A stretch of 64,000 nucleotides of DNA from Salvator merianae (Eukaryota > Chordata > Lepidosauria > Squamata > Teiidae). Location of the stretch: NCBI GenBank assembly GCA_003586115.2, contig QVOM02000119.1, forward strand, positions 47,108,389-47,172,388. The letters run 5' to 3'. A model generated the notes under the pieces. That model searched no databases, was not told the origin of the DNA, and saw only the letters and a list, made by a program, of their open reading frames with translations. Positions 11,124 to 23,100 of this stretch are shown here, piece after piece (within the stretch, counting starts at the first letter, position 1; the number at the start of each line of letters is the position of its first letter). The translations under genes were made by a program, and so were the position numbers.

Positions 11124-12797
11124 CAGTATGTCCCTCTGCTTCAGTTCTCCTGTGGCAGCCCAGAGCCTCCTGTCCCAGTTCCTGATCCCTTCCAGGCTTC
11201 ATCTGGATGGGGACTGAGTGCCAGACAAGAATGAACGGGAACTGAGGACCGAGGCATGCTAGAGAGTACTGCCTTTATCATCAAATTATAAGATGCAAAC
11301 TGGGCGAAGCAGAAAAAAGACTTTCCTTCTTTTGGAGCACTTTATTTCCTAGGTTGATGAGGCTGACTAGATACAAACACAGCAAACGACACTCTTGCAC
11401 CTGTAAAACTGTACAGAAAAAGAAATATCAACAGCTTTAGATTGTTGTGCAGAAGCAAGGAAAATTGCTTGCATTCATCCTATCCAGTTGTTAAGAATAC
11501 AGAGACCTGTCCTAGTCCCTAGCACACAAAATACTTCCCCTTGTCTTCCCTTTTACTTGGGTTACAAACAACAGAATCAGTTGAATGATTGCAGTTTTGG
11601 TTTTTGCTGAAAAGCTTATTCCCGTTCAATAAGACAACTGTCCTGCCCCCTTGTGGAAAGTTTCCTGGCACAACACTGCAAGAGACCCAGAATTGTGCAA
11701 GGCAGTTTGCAGAGGGGTTTTGCCTATAGCAGAAATGCTGTCTTCCTAGGACATGATTGACTAGCTATCACATTTAGCCTCTAAGGAAGCAAAGACATAG
11801 GTTTAGAAAAGAATGCATCCTGTTCCTCTGATGACTTTCTGTACAGGCAAATTTCTTACTAAAAAACATTATGTCAATTTATGATGTGGAACACTAGACA
11901 TTGCAAGGAAGATCTCGCCAGGAGAGCTAGAGTAGTTAGGTGTTAAGAACAAGAACTATTCCATTATTCAGTGGAAGAGAATTTCATCGAGTAGACAAAA
12001 TGACAGCCCTATTAAGCTGAAGAACTCAGGTCTAATTAGCTCCATTTTAAGATAGCCTTCAAGGAAGCTTTTTTTCAGAGAGGTATTATGCCCAAGTGTT
12101 GTGCCTCTGGCCAGCCACAGAAATAAACTAAAGCATCATCCACTGTGTCAGCATTCCTGGAGTGTCTGCCACAATTACTGTATGTTAATGTCCTGGAGAA
12201 AGAGAGGGAGAGAGAAAGAGAAAGAGAGAGAGACTTTTTGGACTCAACCATTTTACTTTATTTTATTCAGTTGTGTATCTTTAAGTGAAAGTGCGACATC
12301 AGTGCTCCTTCTTCTGAATCTTGAGAATTTCCAGCAGGAAACACAAGAACATAGCTCTGAGCTGTTGGAAATTTTAAAACTGAGGAGGAAAAAGAGAAAA
12401 ATAAATCATATTCCACTCCAGACTGAATGTGCTATTATTATGCTGCTCAGCATATGATGAAATGAAGGAGTTCAATAAATGCAAAGGCATTCCTCTTCAG
12501 ATAGGACATTTGAATCATCCTTTATAACTGTTTCTGTCCTTCCAGGCATATGTGAGTAAGAAATTGAGCCTTTTTTGTTGCAGAAGTACTGTCTTGTGCA
12601 TTCCATATCTGACATGCAACTTTTATATAAAAGCCTATAAAGAACTATGAAGTGGCCCATCAGAAATGAAATGAACTATTATTGACTGCAATTACACATT
12701 TAGCAATTCTGTCATGTGTTTCAATAAAAGAAGGTTATTTCTGTTACAAACGAATTTGCTCAGGAACAGCATGCCAGCTAACTAGTTGATTCCAGGA
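11124..12797. other. Unassigned sequence with a short GA-rich run
   Basis: No exon is recognisable. A GA/GAAA-rich run occupies about 12197-12233. The frame at 12101-12457 spans that run and has no domain. Confidence 0.5.
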
Positions 12798-13257
12798 GGA
12801 CTTTTCACACTTTCCACCTTAGAATTTTCAAATCCGAGCATTCCAAGGTGGAACAGTCCCTGCGGTGTGCCAGCCATCCACACTACGGGGGCTGGAACAA
12901 CCCGGAAGCAGGCTTCCAGCACTTACAGTGCAAATGCTGGCTGCCCTGCCATTACAGAAGCCATTAAAACATCTGGCTGCTGCCATGGCAACCAGGGGCA
13001 CACCACACAACTGTGCAGCAGCAGTCATGCCGGCCCATGACCTGCAACATTCACACCAGGAAGTAGATGCGAACGCTGCATTCCAGGAGCAGTCCAACTG
13101 CTCCCAGTAGAGCTGTGGATTACAATTTTGTTGTCCTCAGCTAGTAGCAATTGGGACTGTCTGCAGATGCTCCCAATTACCAGGGTCTCCGAGAAATACA
13201 GACACACTGTGCAAGTGAGCATCTGATTGCCCACTAGCACTAAAGCGCAAACAGGCC
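12798..13257 (-). mobile_element. Non-autonomous TIR transposon with perfect 5-bp TSD CAGGA
   Basis: The left end is GGACTTTTCACAC. The right end reads in reverse complement GGCCTGTTTGCGCTTTAG, the GGCCTGTTCGCAC type. CAGGA occurs immediately outside both ends (12793-12797 and 13258-13262). The interior carries GCTGCCATGGCAACC and CAGCTAGTAGCA blocks found in related copies at 41325, 56560 and 62106. Confidence 0.82.
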
Positions 13258-13550
13258 CAGGAAGTAGAATTCTAAAAATTACTGGAACATATTTCTAATT
13301 ATGTGTTAACACATCTCCGTATATATACACCTGCTTGTTTATACAAATACACATACTAGGTACCATAAAGGCATGAACAATTCCTGGTGACTCTATAGAC
13401 CCAGCTCTGCAAAATTCTTAGGACAAACAGAAATGGTTTCCAGTGCTCTTCTTCCAAGGAACTGAACTGAATTGAATTGGCAAGGTCTGCTTTTCAGTGA
13501 ACTATGGCCACTGCCACATATATACATACACATACATATCTGTACGTAGG

Positions 13551-13676
13551 CAGTGTTCACATACAGTTTTAAAAAAAACAACTTAGAGATAGTTTGCAAG
13601 TGAGATTTTTCATGTGCTAGTGTGCCCCTCCCCATCTCATGAACATTCTAGGCTAGAAAAAGTGGATTAGAGATGG
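13551..13676 (+). repeat. Dispersed ~135-bp repeat, copy 2
   Basis: It shares CTCATGAACATTCTAGGCTA followed by gaaaaagtggattagagatgg with the copies at 7944 and 21588. An upstream pyrimidine-rich block and the 'agtttg.aggtg' motif align with copy 3. Confidence 0.6.
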
Positions 13677-14620
13677 AATGAGTACACAATGACCACATGC
13701 CATCATCACTTTTGAAATTGTTCTTGCTATGTATGCAGACACACATTGCAATGCCAAATATTAATACCTGGGCTTCAGTACTCCATGGTGTGGCTACCTA
13801 GTTGAATCTCCTTAAACAGCTTATGAATTGTTGACTTTACATACTGTACCTTAGTAACAAAATTAATATATGACCTGAAGAAAATAATAAATTTCAATGT
13901 GAAACAGATTCCAGGAAAACCTAAGAGAAAAGAAAGAAAAACCCTTTTGCTACATGCTATATTGTTAAATGACTTTGTCGAGAATGAGCTCACCATCACA
14001 GCTTCTGGCCATAAAGTAATAATATCCAAGTCAAAGACCACTGCAGTCTCTCTATTTCTTGGTTCTGGACTGCATATTGCACTTTGAAGGAATATTTGCA
14101 TTTACCTAATCATACCCATCATAAAAATATGTCATCTATAGTTGTGATAAGAACTGGATTTTTTTTTAAAAAAAAAATATATGGTAAACCATTCTATGAG
14201 AGTTCTTATATATCTCCATGGCAATATAAGCCTATGTAAATAAGCACTCTTGTTTACCCCAATATATGATTCTCCAAATGCCATTTTCCAAATGTCTCCT
14301 GGGCTACTCAGGCTGAATAGGTTATGCTGGCTGTATACACAAATCCATCCTGTAAAAGAAAGTTTTCATCCCGATCTTATCTAATATATTATCTTTTTGA
14401 TTAGACATGAATGTTGATCTTTTCATTGTTGTTGTTCTTTTCATTAACATCTCTTTTGCATGAAAGCTGCAAACATTTAATAACAGTAGTTCCCACAAAC
14501 TAGACTGACATGCATTTCTTACACCCTTAAAGCTAACAGCAGAGCTTCTGCTGATATAAGTTAGCATTCAGGGATTTCAAAGTTTTTCTAACCTTTAAAT
14601 GTAGAAGTGTGAAGTAAGGA
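13677..14620. other. AT-rich sequence, no gene seen
   Basis: No gene or recognisable repeat. A T8/A10 run pair sits at about 14158-14177. Confidence 0.55.
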
Positions 14621-15110
14621 TTATTGGACTTTTTTATCACATCATCTTTTATTAATTTTGCATTGGCTTCTTTTAACTTTTCTCCTAGGCTCTTTTCTCC
14701 CTACTCCCCAAACCTCTCTTGCTCCTGCTGTTTGCAGCTGCTATATATCTCTCTCTTGCTTACTCACCTCCTGCTGTGCACAGCCGCCATTTCTTCTCCC
14801 TCGGTCCCATAAACAGAGCTGCCATCCATCTCCTTCCTGCCCCCTGCCGCATTTATCCATGGACTCTCTCTCCCTCCTCTGCTATGTGCATCCACTGTGT
14901 CTTTTCTCTCCAATCCTGCTGGGCATATGCACCCTTTCGTCACAACTCCCATACTTATTAATACTCTCCTTCTTTGGCCTTTTGCTTTGAGACTGCCTTA
15001 CCTCACCCTTCGCCTAGCTGTGACATTGGTCCCTTGTCCCATTTCAACTTCATTGGCCATTGTTTCCTTCTTCCTCATTTTGCTTTTCTGCCATGTATTA
15101 TTATCCTTAG
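14621..15110. other. Pyrimidine-rich domain on the plus strand
   Basis: About 490 bases are strongly C/T-biased (tctcc, ctccct, cttcttcc words) with few purine runs. The bias creates several overlapping plus-strand frames rich in Leu, Ser and Pro. None has a domain. It is not a simple repeat. Confidence 0.55.
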
Positions 15111-15790
15111 ATCAGTAATGTGAAATAAAAACACTACATAGCATCCCAGAAGTATAGTGTGTGTTTGTGTATTTGCTCATCTTTGTGTGTCTTGACAACT
15201 GGGATTAAAATATCAGTGACAGTTTTATACTTATCTGTAGCAGACATACTTAAGACATAATTTCTGATGGATTTCTCCTTCTCTGTTCCTATTTTGATTT
15301 GATCGCATGCTTAAAACTAAAGAAAACTCTGAGATATTATTTGTAGAGGAAATGTTCATTATAAGTGAAGAGGTGTTTTATTGATTTGGATATTACTGTA
15401 ATTTTTGTATTCTGGAACGTGACTTAAAGGCACTCACTTGTTTTACAGTAGAAGCTTCCAAAAAATTACAGTAGAATTTACAGTACAAATTTCCAAAAAT
15501 ACATGTACACATGGTAACTAGTTTTACACATGAAAAATAAATTACTGTTCACTATTCATTTGATATATTTTTATTCACAAGACAGCAGTAGGCAATTTCC
15601 TCCAGGGTGACCTAAGGCATTAACCACTATTGGATGTAGTAAGTACTATTTCAATTATTTTCGTAACTGAAGAAAAAAAATACCTTGTTTGCCTGTCTCT
15701 TTTGCTCACCTGTTATGTGTACACTTAGGAAGAGTGGTTGCTGAGAATCAAATTGGTGTTACCTGAATCAACCTAAGGTGAGGAAACCAA
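15111..15790. other. AT-rich sequence, no gene seen
   Basis: Nothing recognisable beyond AT-rich single-copy-like sequence. Confidence 0.5.
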
Positions 15791-15939
15791 GGCCAATTCT
15801 GCACTAGATGGGATACTGGATCATCAAGCATACTAGGAGCTTCCCTTCTGCATGCTGATGCAGTCTAAGGTAGGCCCCACCTGAGAAAGGAAGCTCCTAG
15901 TACACTTGCTGGTCCAGTATATCATCTAGTGCAGGGTTC
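15791..15939. mobile_element. Foldback MITE related to the TTCTGCAC-tip group
   Basis: The left end is GGCCAATTCTGCACTAGATG. The right end in reverse complement is GAACCCTGCACTAGATGATA. Internal inverted blocks include TACTAGGAGCTTCC and its complement, and the centre carries GTAGGCCCCACCT. No target duplication could be read. Confidence 0.65.
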
Positions 15940-15985
15940 TTCTTATAATCTTATCATATTAGGCACCATGAATTGTGTCAAATAC

Positions 15986-16861
15986 AGGGTGTGTTCGGAC
16001 TACCTATTTCAGTGGTCTTCTGGGCAAATTTGACCGGTGGGGGCCAAACAGGAAATAAGAAAATTCACCTTATCCCACATCCAAGCCTGAAATGAGGCAA
16101 TTCTTCAACAGCTGGGAGGAAAGAGGTCTTGGGTCACCTTAGAACTGAACAGGGAGCACCTCCACCAATCATAGCCTTGAAGAAACCCATCGGACAATCG
16201 GACAAGGACGGAGGGGCACCAGCGAGCTCTTGCTGGCACTAAGAACTTTTGAACTCAATTAAACAGATCGAAGGAAGCTGAAATTACAACTAAAAAAATA
16301 ACTTCTATCTTGCCTTCTTTTACAAATGTACTTAAAAAGCACACCAGACTTTGTATAATAACAAGGAGTACGGAGAGAGAGACTTGCATTTCAGAACGAT
16401 GCCTTGGTTTGAAGGCATGGAACAATCTGACGGGGAGGGAGAGGCACTAGTGAGCTATTGCCAGCACCAGAAATTTTGAACTCACCAGATCTGCAAAAAT
16501 AACTCCTATTTTGCCTTCTTCAGCTTAGAAAAGCATATTGGACTTCTTATAATAACAAGGATTGGGGAGAAAGAGAGGCTTAAGTTTCAGAACAAGTTTA
16601 CAAACAAAAAATCCTGGTAGTTAAAGAGTTAAGGAGTTGGAAGCTGCTTCAGTAAAGGGGGGAGGATTTCATTACCAGTGGCCAATCAGTGAGCAGCATC
16701 CTTTGCAGTCATGATAGGTTGTCTGTTAATGCAGATAGGTTGTACTACAGTGAATCGACTGAATGAGTAAATGTGTGGAAGGCTATTTTTTCTGTGCACC
16801 CAGAATTTATTTGCCCATTTTATTCAGGGGGTTTTAAAAATTGCTTGTCTGAACACACCCT
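15986..16861. mobile_element. TIR transposon with GGGTGTGTTCGGAC ends, ~876 bp
   Basis: The left end AGGGTGTGTTCGGAC pairs with a right end whose reverse complement is AGGGTGTGTTCAGACAAGC. This tip differs from the TTCGCAC group, so it is a separate family. No transposase frame is visible. An internal, diverged tandem duplication spans about 16205-16590. No convincing target duplication was found. Confidence 0.65.
16205..16590 (+). repeat. Diverged internal tandem duplication (~205-bp unit)
   Basis: Unit 1 (about 16205-16400) and unit 2 (about 16428-16590) share, in order, 'gaggggcac/gagaggcac', 'gcgagctcttgc/gtgagctattgcc', 'tttgaactca', 'ttgccttctt', 'agcata/cacaccagact..ttggacttct', 'tataataacaagga' and 'ttcagaac'. 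Unit 2 is shorter through small deletions. Confidence 0.7.
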
Positions 16862-18429
16862 CAGTATTCAGTATTAAGTCAACTTTAAAGTATGAATCCC
16901 AGGAAAGTGAACAAAGAAATAATGTTCAGCTGCTTTGGAACTGTAGGTAAATGAAAAGACCTGATTCAATTTAAATCACCCTTAGCATTCTCTGTTTATT
17001 TGTTCTTATTAGTTCCAGAACAACCAAATTTTTCTTATTTGGATAAACAGATAAACCCAAAATGGCAGGCTCCTTCCCAAACACGTAACACAGCATACTG
17101 AGACAAGCAGACTAAACAGAACACATCTTGGTCATCTAGAATTAGGTCACGGACAGTTTTGAATTTCCTTCCACCTTCACTAAATAAGACAGTCTTCACA
17201 CAAGAATAAATTTCAATGTCCCAGCTGAATTAGCTGCTCAGAGGAGAGCATTCTAACAAAAATGACTGAGGCTCAGGATATGAATGTGAAACTGATTGCT
17301 TGACCTGCTCTGTAACACAGCTCATATCATGAATATGCACCTGAGAAGCTATTATGATTTTCACATCTTCTATCTCAACAACTGCTATCCTACCAGTAAT
17401 AACTTTTACCAGTCAAATCCCCATCTGTGTCTCAGACTTTCTAATACTTATTTCTTGCCTCTTAGCCTTACAAAAAGAATTAAATTGTTTTGCTTTCGCT
17501 TTACATTTTCTTTTATTCTTTCTTTCTTTCTCTACAAAATGTATCCTTGTTTGAAGTAAAACCCATGCCTAATAATCTGTCTTGAGAAACTAGACTTTCT
17601 ATTTGGGATCAGAATTAATTTTCTGTTTTGCAACTCTAATACTATAGTTCTTAAGGATAAAGTATTGAAAAGAAACTCCAATTTGAGTAAGTATCCTGAA
17701 AACTAACATCTTAAAATACTTAATGATAATTGCTCATTAACAGCAGCAATAGGAATAGGTAAGAGTGATCTTTATTTGCTTATTTCTAAGACTAACCATG
17801 CAGCTATGAATGGCTTCATCTTCCTTTGTCTTCAAAAGCATGAAAGTAGAAGAAATGCAAGATGATACAGCAATGACAGAATAATCCAAACTAATAAAAG
17901 TTGACTTTTGTCTAGAAATATCAGAAAACTGAAAGTTCAGAGTGAATAGTTGCTCAAGATCAAATCTGGCATTTTTGAGGTTTGTAATTAACAGTTGGCA
18001 GGGGTGAATTTCAGTAGGACTACATCACTCTGGAATTTAATTCTTCCCTTAAGAATTGTACTTCCAACAAAATATTACTTGAATGTTATTAGCATTTCAG
18101 TGTGTATCTTGAGGTATTGGGGGGGGGGGGGCAGCCACACTTCCTATCTCTGTGTGATGTGACCACAATAAAATCTTCCCTAGTGCAGCAAGTAGAATTA
18201 CATATAGTTTAGCCCAGAGGATAGTGGGAAAAATGCTCAGAACCAGAAATTACTGGAAACCAAGTTGAAAACATAATATAATTCCATGAAATAAAACATA
18301 GAATGGCCTTCCCCTAAGGTGCATTCAGTACCTTTACTATTTACATTTAGAAGATTGGTGAAGATAGCTCTGTTAGATACATCTATTTATTCTGGCCTTT
18401 GGCTGAAGAAACAGCTTCCCTCCCCACTT
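16862..18429. other. AT-rich sequence with a G13 run
   Basis: No exon or named repeat. A run of 13 G lies at 18119-18131. Confidence 0.5.
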
Positions 18430-18525
18430 TCAGGTACTATTATTGTTTTTAGTGAGTTCATCCCATCCTGAAGCCTTCAGGCATAGGACAGGATAAAATA
18501 CAAATAAATAAAATAAATAATGGGA
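18430..18525 (+). mobile_element. L2-type LINE 3' tail fragment
   Basis: 'cccatcctgaagccttcaggcataggacaggataaaatac' followed by 'aaataaataaaataaataa' matches the layout of an L2-type tail: a CCTGA block, a GGCA.AGG block, 'ataaaatac', then an ATAA repeat. It is decayed. Confidence 0.5.
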
Positions 18526-18837
18526 GCTGTGCAATGGGGAGCAAACCAAATCCATGTCCTTATCCCCTATTATGGATGCTAACAACTTCTGCAAGTACCA
18601 GAGGACAATTTGATGGAAACAAGCAAAAGATGCTCAGTGGTAAACTTGTGTGCATTAGCGTTTTCCTCTGAAAAAGGATGCTTTTCACCCTGGGGAATGA
18701 ACCAACTAGATTTGGTCAGTTGCACAGAATGTTTGAGAGATTCTTACCACATTTTTATAAACCACAGTCAAACATGAATCAAAGGTGCAAGCATACTGGA
18801 AACTATGTTCATGAACCTCCTAGAAAGCACAAGAAAG

Positions 18838-18990
18838 AAGGAGGAAGAGGAGAAGAAGGAGGAGGAGAAAGAGGAGGAAGAGGAGAATGAGAACAAGGAG
18901 GAGGAGAATGAGAAGGATGAGGAGAACAAGAACAAGAATGAGGAGGAGAAGGAGAAGGAGAAGGCGGAAGAGGAGGACAAGGGGGAGAAG
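18838..18990 (+). repeat. Purine tract, GGA/GAA-rich
   Basis: Roughly 150 bases are almost entirely A and G (gaggag, gaagaa, aacaag words). The acidic and basic low-complexity proteins predicted on each strand are by-products of the composition. Such mirror-like purine runs can in principle form triplex DNA (established for homopurine tracts). Confidence 0.85.
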
Positions 18991-19134
18991 GAGAAGTATT
19001 TTTGTGCACTTAATGTGGAGGGAGGGAGTTGTACACTTAAAGTGCTCTGCCCTTTCTGTGTGCAGATCTTGCCACAATCTCAGCCTGCTCCAAGAAGCTT
19101 GCCAGTTTAAGTACACAGCTTAAACATACTGTTT

Positions 19135-19598
19135 GGACTTTTTTGCATATACCAGTTAGAACGATCCAAACCACTTGTTGATCAGCTGTGTCCACACTCA
19201 AATGCAGCGCAACTCACCCAGAGTTGCCTAACCCCCTTCCCAGAGTGATCCAGCTGTGGACAACTTTAAAATAATGGCTGGATCACTCCTGGGATGGCAG
19301 ATCCACACTTCTTCCAGGAGTTACACAGCAAGGGGGTATGGATTGCGTGACTTTGTGACTGTGTGACTGCATCTGCTCAGTCATTAGCAGATTGCAAGGC
19401 AATGTCTATCTTTGCGCCAGATGCCGGTTCAGACTTTGCCATGGCAATCTGGGCAGATCATTTGCACTGCAAGCGCTGCTGGACAGGTACAAGGCTAGTC
19501 CAGTGCATGTAGTGCCAATGGATGCCATCACACTTCAACATGACCTGCCTGGTATGGTACTGTTATACCATAGCAGTCAGATAAATGCAAATCCAGCC
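19135..19598 (+). mobile_element. Degraded TIR transposon, TTTTTGCAT-tip
   Basis: The left end GGACTTTTTTGCATATACC and the right end (reverse complement GGCTGGATTTGCATTTATC) are CpG-decayed versions of the TTCGCAC tip. The interior shares CAGCTGTGGAC, TGCCATGGCAATC and 'cctggtatggta' with the elements at 5507 and 6530. No target duplication is readable. Confidence 0.55.
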
Positions 19599-20247
19599 CC
19601 TGGCTCATGGCTCTGTAAGTAGTGCTATTCTTAATGAAGTGCATGCTGTCTGCATGCAACCACTACATACCTGTGGAGATCCCCACCTTCATTCATAAGA
19701 CGAGGGAGATCCCCACCCTCAAAATCAGGTATGATCTTGATACAGGGGAGGAAGGAGAGGTTGCCACCACACTTCTGTATCATGATCATACCCAGTGTTG
19801 ACTCTGGGAATGCAACCCCTACCCTACCCAACATGATCAAAGCCAGAATATCCCCAACTTCCATCTCAATGGTGTGTGGGGAGCAGTCCACTCCTTTGCT
19901 GTTGGTACTAAAACACAGGAACCCTCAGCTTTGATTCTGGCACAGCAGAAGTTATCAAAGACAGGAAATGGCCCCATGGGCCATTTCCTGTGTTCAATTA
20001 CATGGAATACCACCAAGAAGACTAATAAGTCTCCTCACAAGGCAGTAGCAGCAGCAGGGCTACTGCCTCAAGGGATAGCAAGAGAAGATTTCCATGGCAG
20101 CACTTATGATGGCATGGCAGGGGAAAAGCACAGTGTGTCCATGCGGACACCACAGTCTTCCTGCATATTAAATGTGAAACAAGGAGACAGCATTGTGTGG
20201 ACATTTAGTCCTCACAATACATTCTATGTGCCATAAAGTCACTGTGG
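19599..20247. other. Unassigned sequence, possibly an old repeat
   Basis: Contains a near-direct repeat of 'gagatccccaccctc' (19676 and 19710 region) and the 31-bp palindrome listed separately. The 120-codon frame at 19874-20236 has no recognisable domain. Confidence 0.4.
19961..19991. repeat. 31-bp near-perfect palindrome
   Basis: ACAGGAAATGGCC and its complement GGCCATTTCCTGT flank a five-base centre (CCATG). It could be the centre of a decayed foldback element. Confidence 0.85.
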
Positions 20248-20390
20248 GGATCCTGCCATGTCTCAGTGGTAGAGCAGATGCTTTCCATGTTAAGACCCTA
20301 CTACCTTATTTGAAAGTTAAGAACAGAGTCTTTTTGCCTGAGGCCCTGAAGAGTAGCTGCCATACAGATCAAGTTAGGCTAGAAAGACAA
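20248..20390 (+). mobile_element. tRNA-derived SINE fragment
   Basis: The head 'tgtctcagtggtagagcaga' fits a tRNA-type A box (TGGCNNAGTGG-like). It is followed by body motifs 'ctttttgcctgaggccctgaagagtagctgcca', a layout I know from squamate tRNA-SINEs (CTCTGCCTGAGACCCTGGAGAGCCGCTGCC). The B-box region is decayed and the 3' tail is missing or unclear. It is not a functional tRNA gene. Confidence 0.6.
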
Positions 20391-21587
20391 AATATTCTGA
20401 AGTGGGAAAATATTCTGAAGTGAAATATAGAAAGGTCTCATGTTTCTGTTCCTGCAAAACATATTTCTGGTATACTTACTAAGTAGTTCCCCCCCCCTTT
20501 TTTTTTACACTTTTTTCTTCTCTGCATGTTTACCTGAAAATAATTCAAATTACCCCACTGTCTTGAATTCATGTACACCCGTACACAATGGCAAGCTGAA
20601 ATGCTTTTATGCCTGCCCATTAAGGCTATAATATCAGTGGCTTGGGAATCTTTCAACACAGGAAGTACATTTATGAGAGCATGACAACTGACTACCATAC
20701 AGGTTCTTACACACCCAAACTCCGCAAGCACACCAACAGTGCCACAAGGGAGCAGGGCCAAACTAATCTTGTGCCCTCGTGGTTGAGTTTCAGCCTCATA
20801 AAGGCACCATGCAGTCCCTACCAATATTGGGATCCTCTTCAACATCTCATTTATTTTCTTTCCAAAGACGCTAAATGCAAAATATATATTGTGCTTAGCA
20901 ACTGACCAAGCGAGTTATCAGTGAAGCCCACTCATGGCTCATAATATGTGTTTTCATAGGAAAAATGATTCTCCATAAATTACTTAGCAAACGTCCTTAC
21001 TTTCTAATTGCTTGTCAAAAACAGGTTGGTACTATGTTCCTTTTTCTGCCCCTCAGTAATGACTTCAAGCATTGTAATTCCTACTCCCTCGTGTTCTCAT
21101 TTCACCCATACCTAATATCAGCTGTGATTTTGTACTGAAAAACAGCAGGATATCTGAGATCTACACTTCTGTTTCTGTTCTGCTATTATTGCTATTCACC
21201 TGATGAGTATATCAAATGGAAACTCATCCTGAAAAAGAAAGGCAGACACGGTCCCTCTAAGAATAGAAATCCTGTTTTAATGACTCATACCAAGACACTT
21301 CAGACCTAGGATGTGCTATAAAGCAGGATAAGTAGGGTGGAATGGGTCCCAGCAAAGTCTGAGACCAAAAACTTGCAATAATAACCATTAAATTCAGCAA
21401 GCAGCCAAATGCTCCAAAGAGACCTCTTTTGCTTCCTGCCCCTCTGGCAAAACGCTGGATATGTTTAAATACAATTAATGCCTCCACTGCAACTGTACTC
21501 CTCAGCTCCTACCCCAACAAATGTGGGAGTGAAGCATGGATGGTTCATTTACAGGAGGTGTGTCATCTCACTTTAACCATTTTCTTT
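20391..21587. other. Unassigned sequence, no gene seen
   Basis: A C9/T9 run occurs at 20489-20507. The 135-codon minus frame at 20438-20845 shows no domain I recognise. Confidence 0.5.
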
Positions 21588-21725
21588 GCAATTCCACACA
21601 GAAAAAAAGAAGAAAGCACTTTGAAGTCAGTTTCAAGACAGTTTGGAGGTGGAATTGTTAACATACCAGCCTGTCCTTTCTCCTCTCATGAATATTCCAG
21701 GCTAGAAAAGATGGATTAGAGATGG
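21588..21725 (+). repeat. Dispersed ~135-bp repeat, copy 3
   Basis: It ends CTCATGAATATTCCAGGCTA followed by gaaaagatggattagagatgg, nearly as in copies 1 and 2. The start 'gcaattccacacag' aligns with 'gcattcacacg' of copy 1. A GTTC-rich repeat begins immediately after it. Confidence 0.6.
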
Positions 21726-21915
21726 TTCAAATTCAAACTTTTTTCTTGTAACAGCAGGGGCATTCAGTTCAGTTCGAACACCTTTGAACTTCAGTTGAAC
21801 AGGGTATGTTTGCCGGGTTCATTAGAACATTCCTTCGGTCAGTTCAAATTGGAACTATGCTTTTGAGTAGATAGGATGTTCAGTTTGAACTCAAACTTTT
21901 TGAACATCCCAATTC
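21726..21915. repeat. GTTC/GAAC-rich degenerate repeat
   Basis: Multiple GTTCAGTTC, GTTGAAC and TTTGAAC words within 190 bases resemble the composition of 9212-9445. No termini or coding frame. Confidence 0.4.
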
Positions 21916-22267
21916 CATTCACACTAGCTCAAACCCAAACTAGATTGGCAAATCTCTAAGCACAAATCATTTTCATAGTATTTGCAGAATTATATAAGCA
22001 AAATAATGTTATCTACATTGTGAAATCATATCATGGCCTACATAAGCATTTGGTATGGTCTAAGCAAGTTCTACTTAACATTTTCTTATGTACTTACAGT
22101 TCAAATATCAATAGGTTATTATTTCAGGAAGGAAAAAAAAGAATGGAAGATGTGGGAAAAAGAAAGAGTGAGAGAAAGGAGGCAAAGAATGAGTTATACA
22201 CAAACAATACTATTAAAACAGCTTGGCAAACTTTAAATATAAACAGGCTACCAGCTTGGCAAGCATT

Positions 22268-22303
22268 CCTTGGCTTAAATCCATTCCTTGGCTTGAATCC
22301 ATT
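22268..22303 (+). repeat. 18-bp unit, two tandem copies
   Basis: CCTTGGCTTAAATCCATT is followed directly by CCTTGGCTTGAATCCATT, one mismatch. Confidence 0.9.
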
Positions 22304-22329
22304 TGCATTCCTACATATTTTTTATCATT

Positions 22330-23100
22330 CTTTTTTTTTATTTATTTATGAAGACTTCTATCCTACCCTTCACCAGATGATCTGAAGGCAGATCACATTT
22401 GCTAAGATAACAATATAAATTATGGATAGAATCAATAAAATATTGTTAAAGAAAAACATAATTAAAATACAACCCTTCCGCCTAGCAGAAATAACATTAG
22501 GAGGGACATAAAGAGGTACATTTTTACCAGGTGCGAAAGCCATATAATGTTGGAACCTGGCATACCTCTGCTGGGAAATTATTGCAAGGTCTGGGAGACA
22601 ACACAAAAAAGGCTTTCTCATGTGACATCACCCCTCAAATGACTGAAAGTGGCAGAACTATAAAAAGAGCCTCCTCCTATAATTTTAATGCCCAGGCAAC
22701 TATTTGGCCTCTAAACTATTTAGGGCTTTATATGTAAGAGTCAACATCTTAAATCAGGCTCAGAAGCAAATAGGTGACCAGTGCAGATGTTTCAAGACAG
22801 GTATGATGTGAGTCCAGCTAGAAACTCCTGTCAACAATTGCGCTGTTGCATTCTGCACTAGTTCCAGCTTCAGAACTATCTTCAAAGGAAGCCCCATGTA
22901 GAGTGCATTAACAGTCCTGATGACACTTCACTCCATATCTCCTGATAACCTCACCCAGAAGTTTCATATGAATGTTGAAGAGCATAGGGAACAGAATTGA
23001 ATCCACACCATACTCCCAAATTTCATTAGAGACTCGTCCGTCCATGAGAAAGTCCACATTCCAACAGATTATTAACCTCCTGTTCTGTAGCAAATACTAG
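22330..23100 (-). mobile_element. L2-type LINE, 3' portion, minus strand
   Basis: Reading plus-strand left to right: a TTTATTTATTTA tail, the tail block 'ttctatcctacccttcaccagatgatctgaaggcagatcac', then 'acattaggagggac', 'ggcatacctctgctgg', 'ctatttagggctttatatgtaagagtcaacatctt' and 'gaagccccatgtagagtgcatt'. This is the order expected for the 3' end and the end of ORF2 of an L2-like LINE inserted in reverse. It matches the copy at 60070-61150. Frames are broken. Confidence 0.6.

Noticed and set aside
18768..19123. Glu/Lys-rich and Leu/Ser-rich frames on both strands
   Set aside because: By-products of a purine tract.
20248..20330. tRNA gene
   Set aside because: Only an A-box-like head is present, the B box and cloverleaf are not recoverable, and the following sequence is SINE body.
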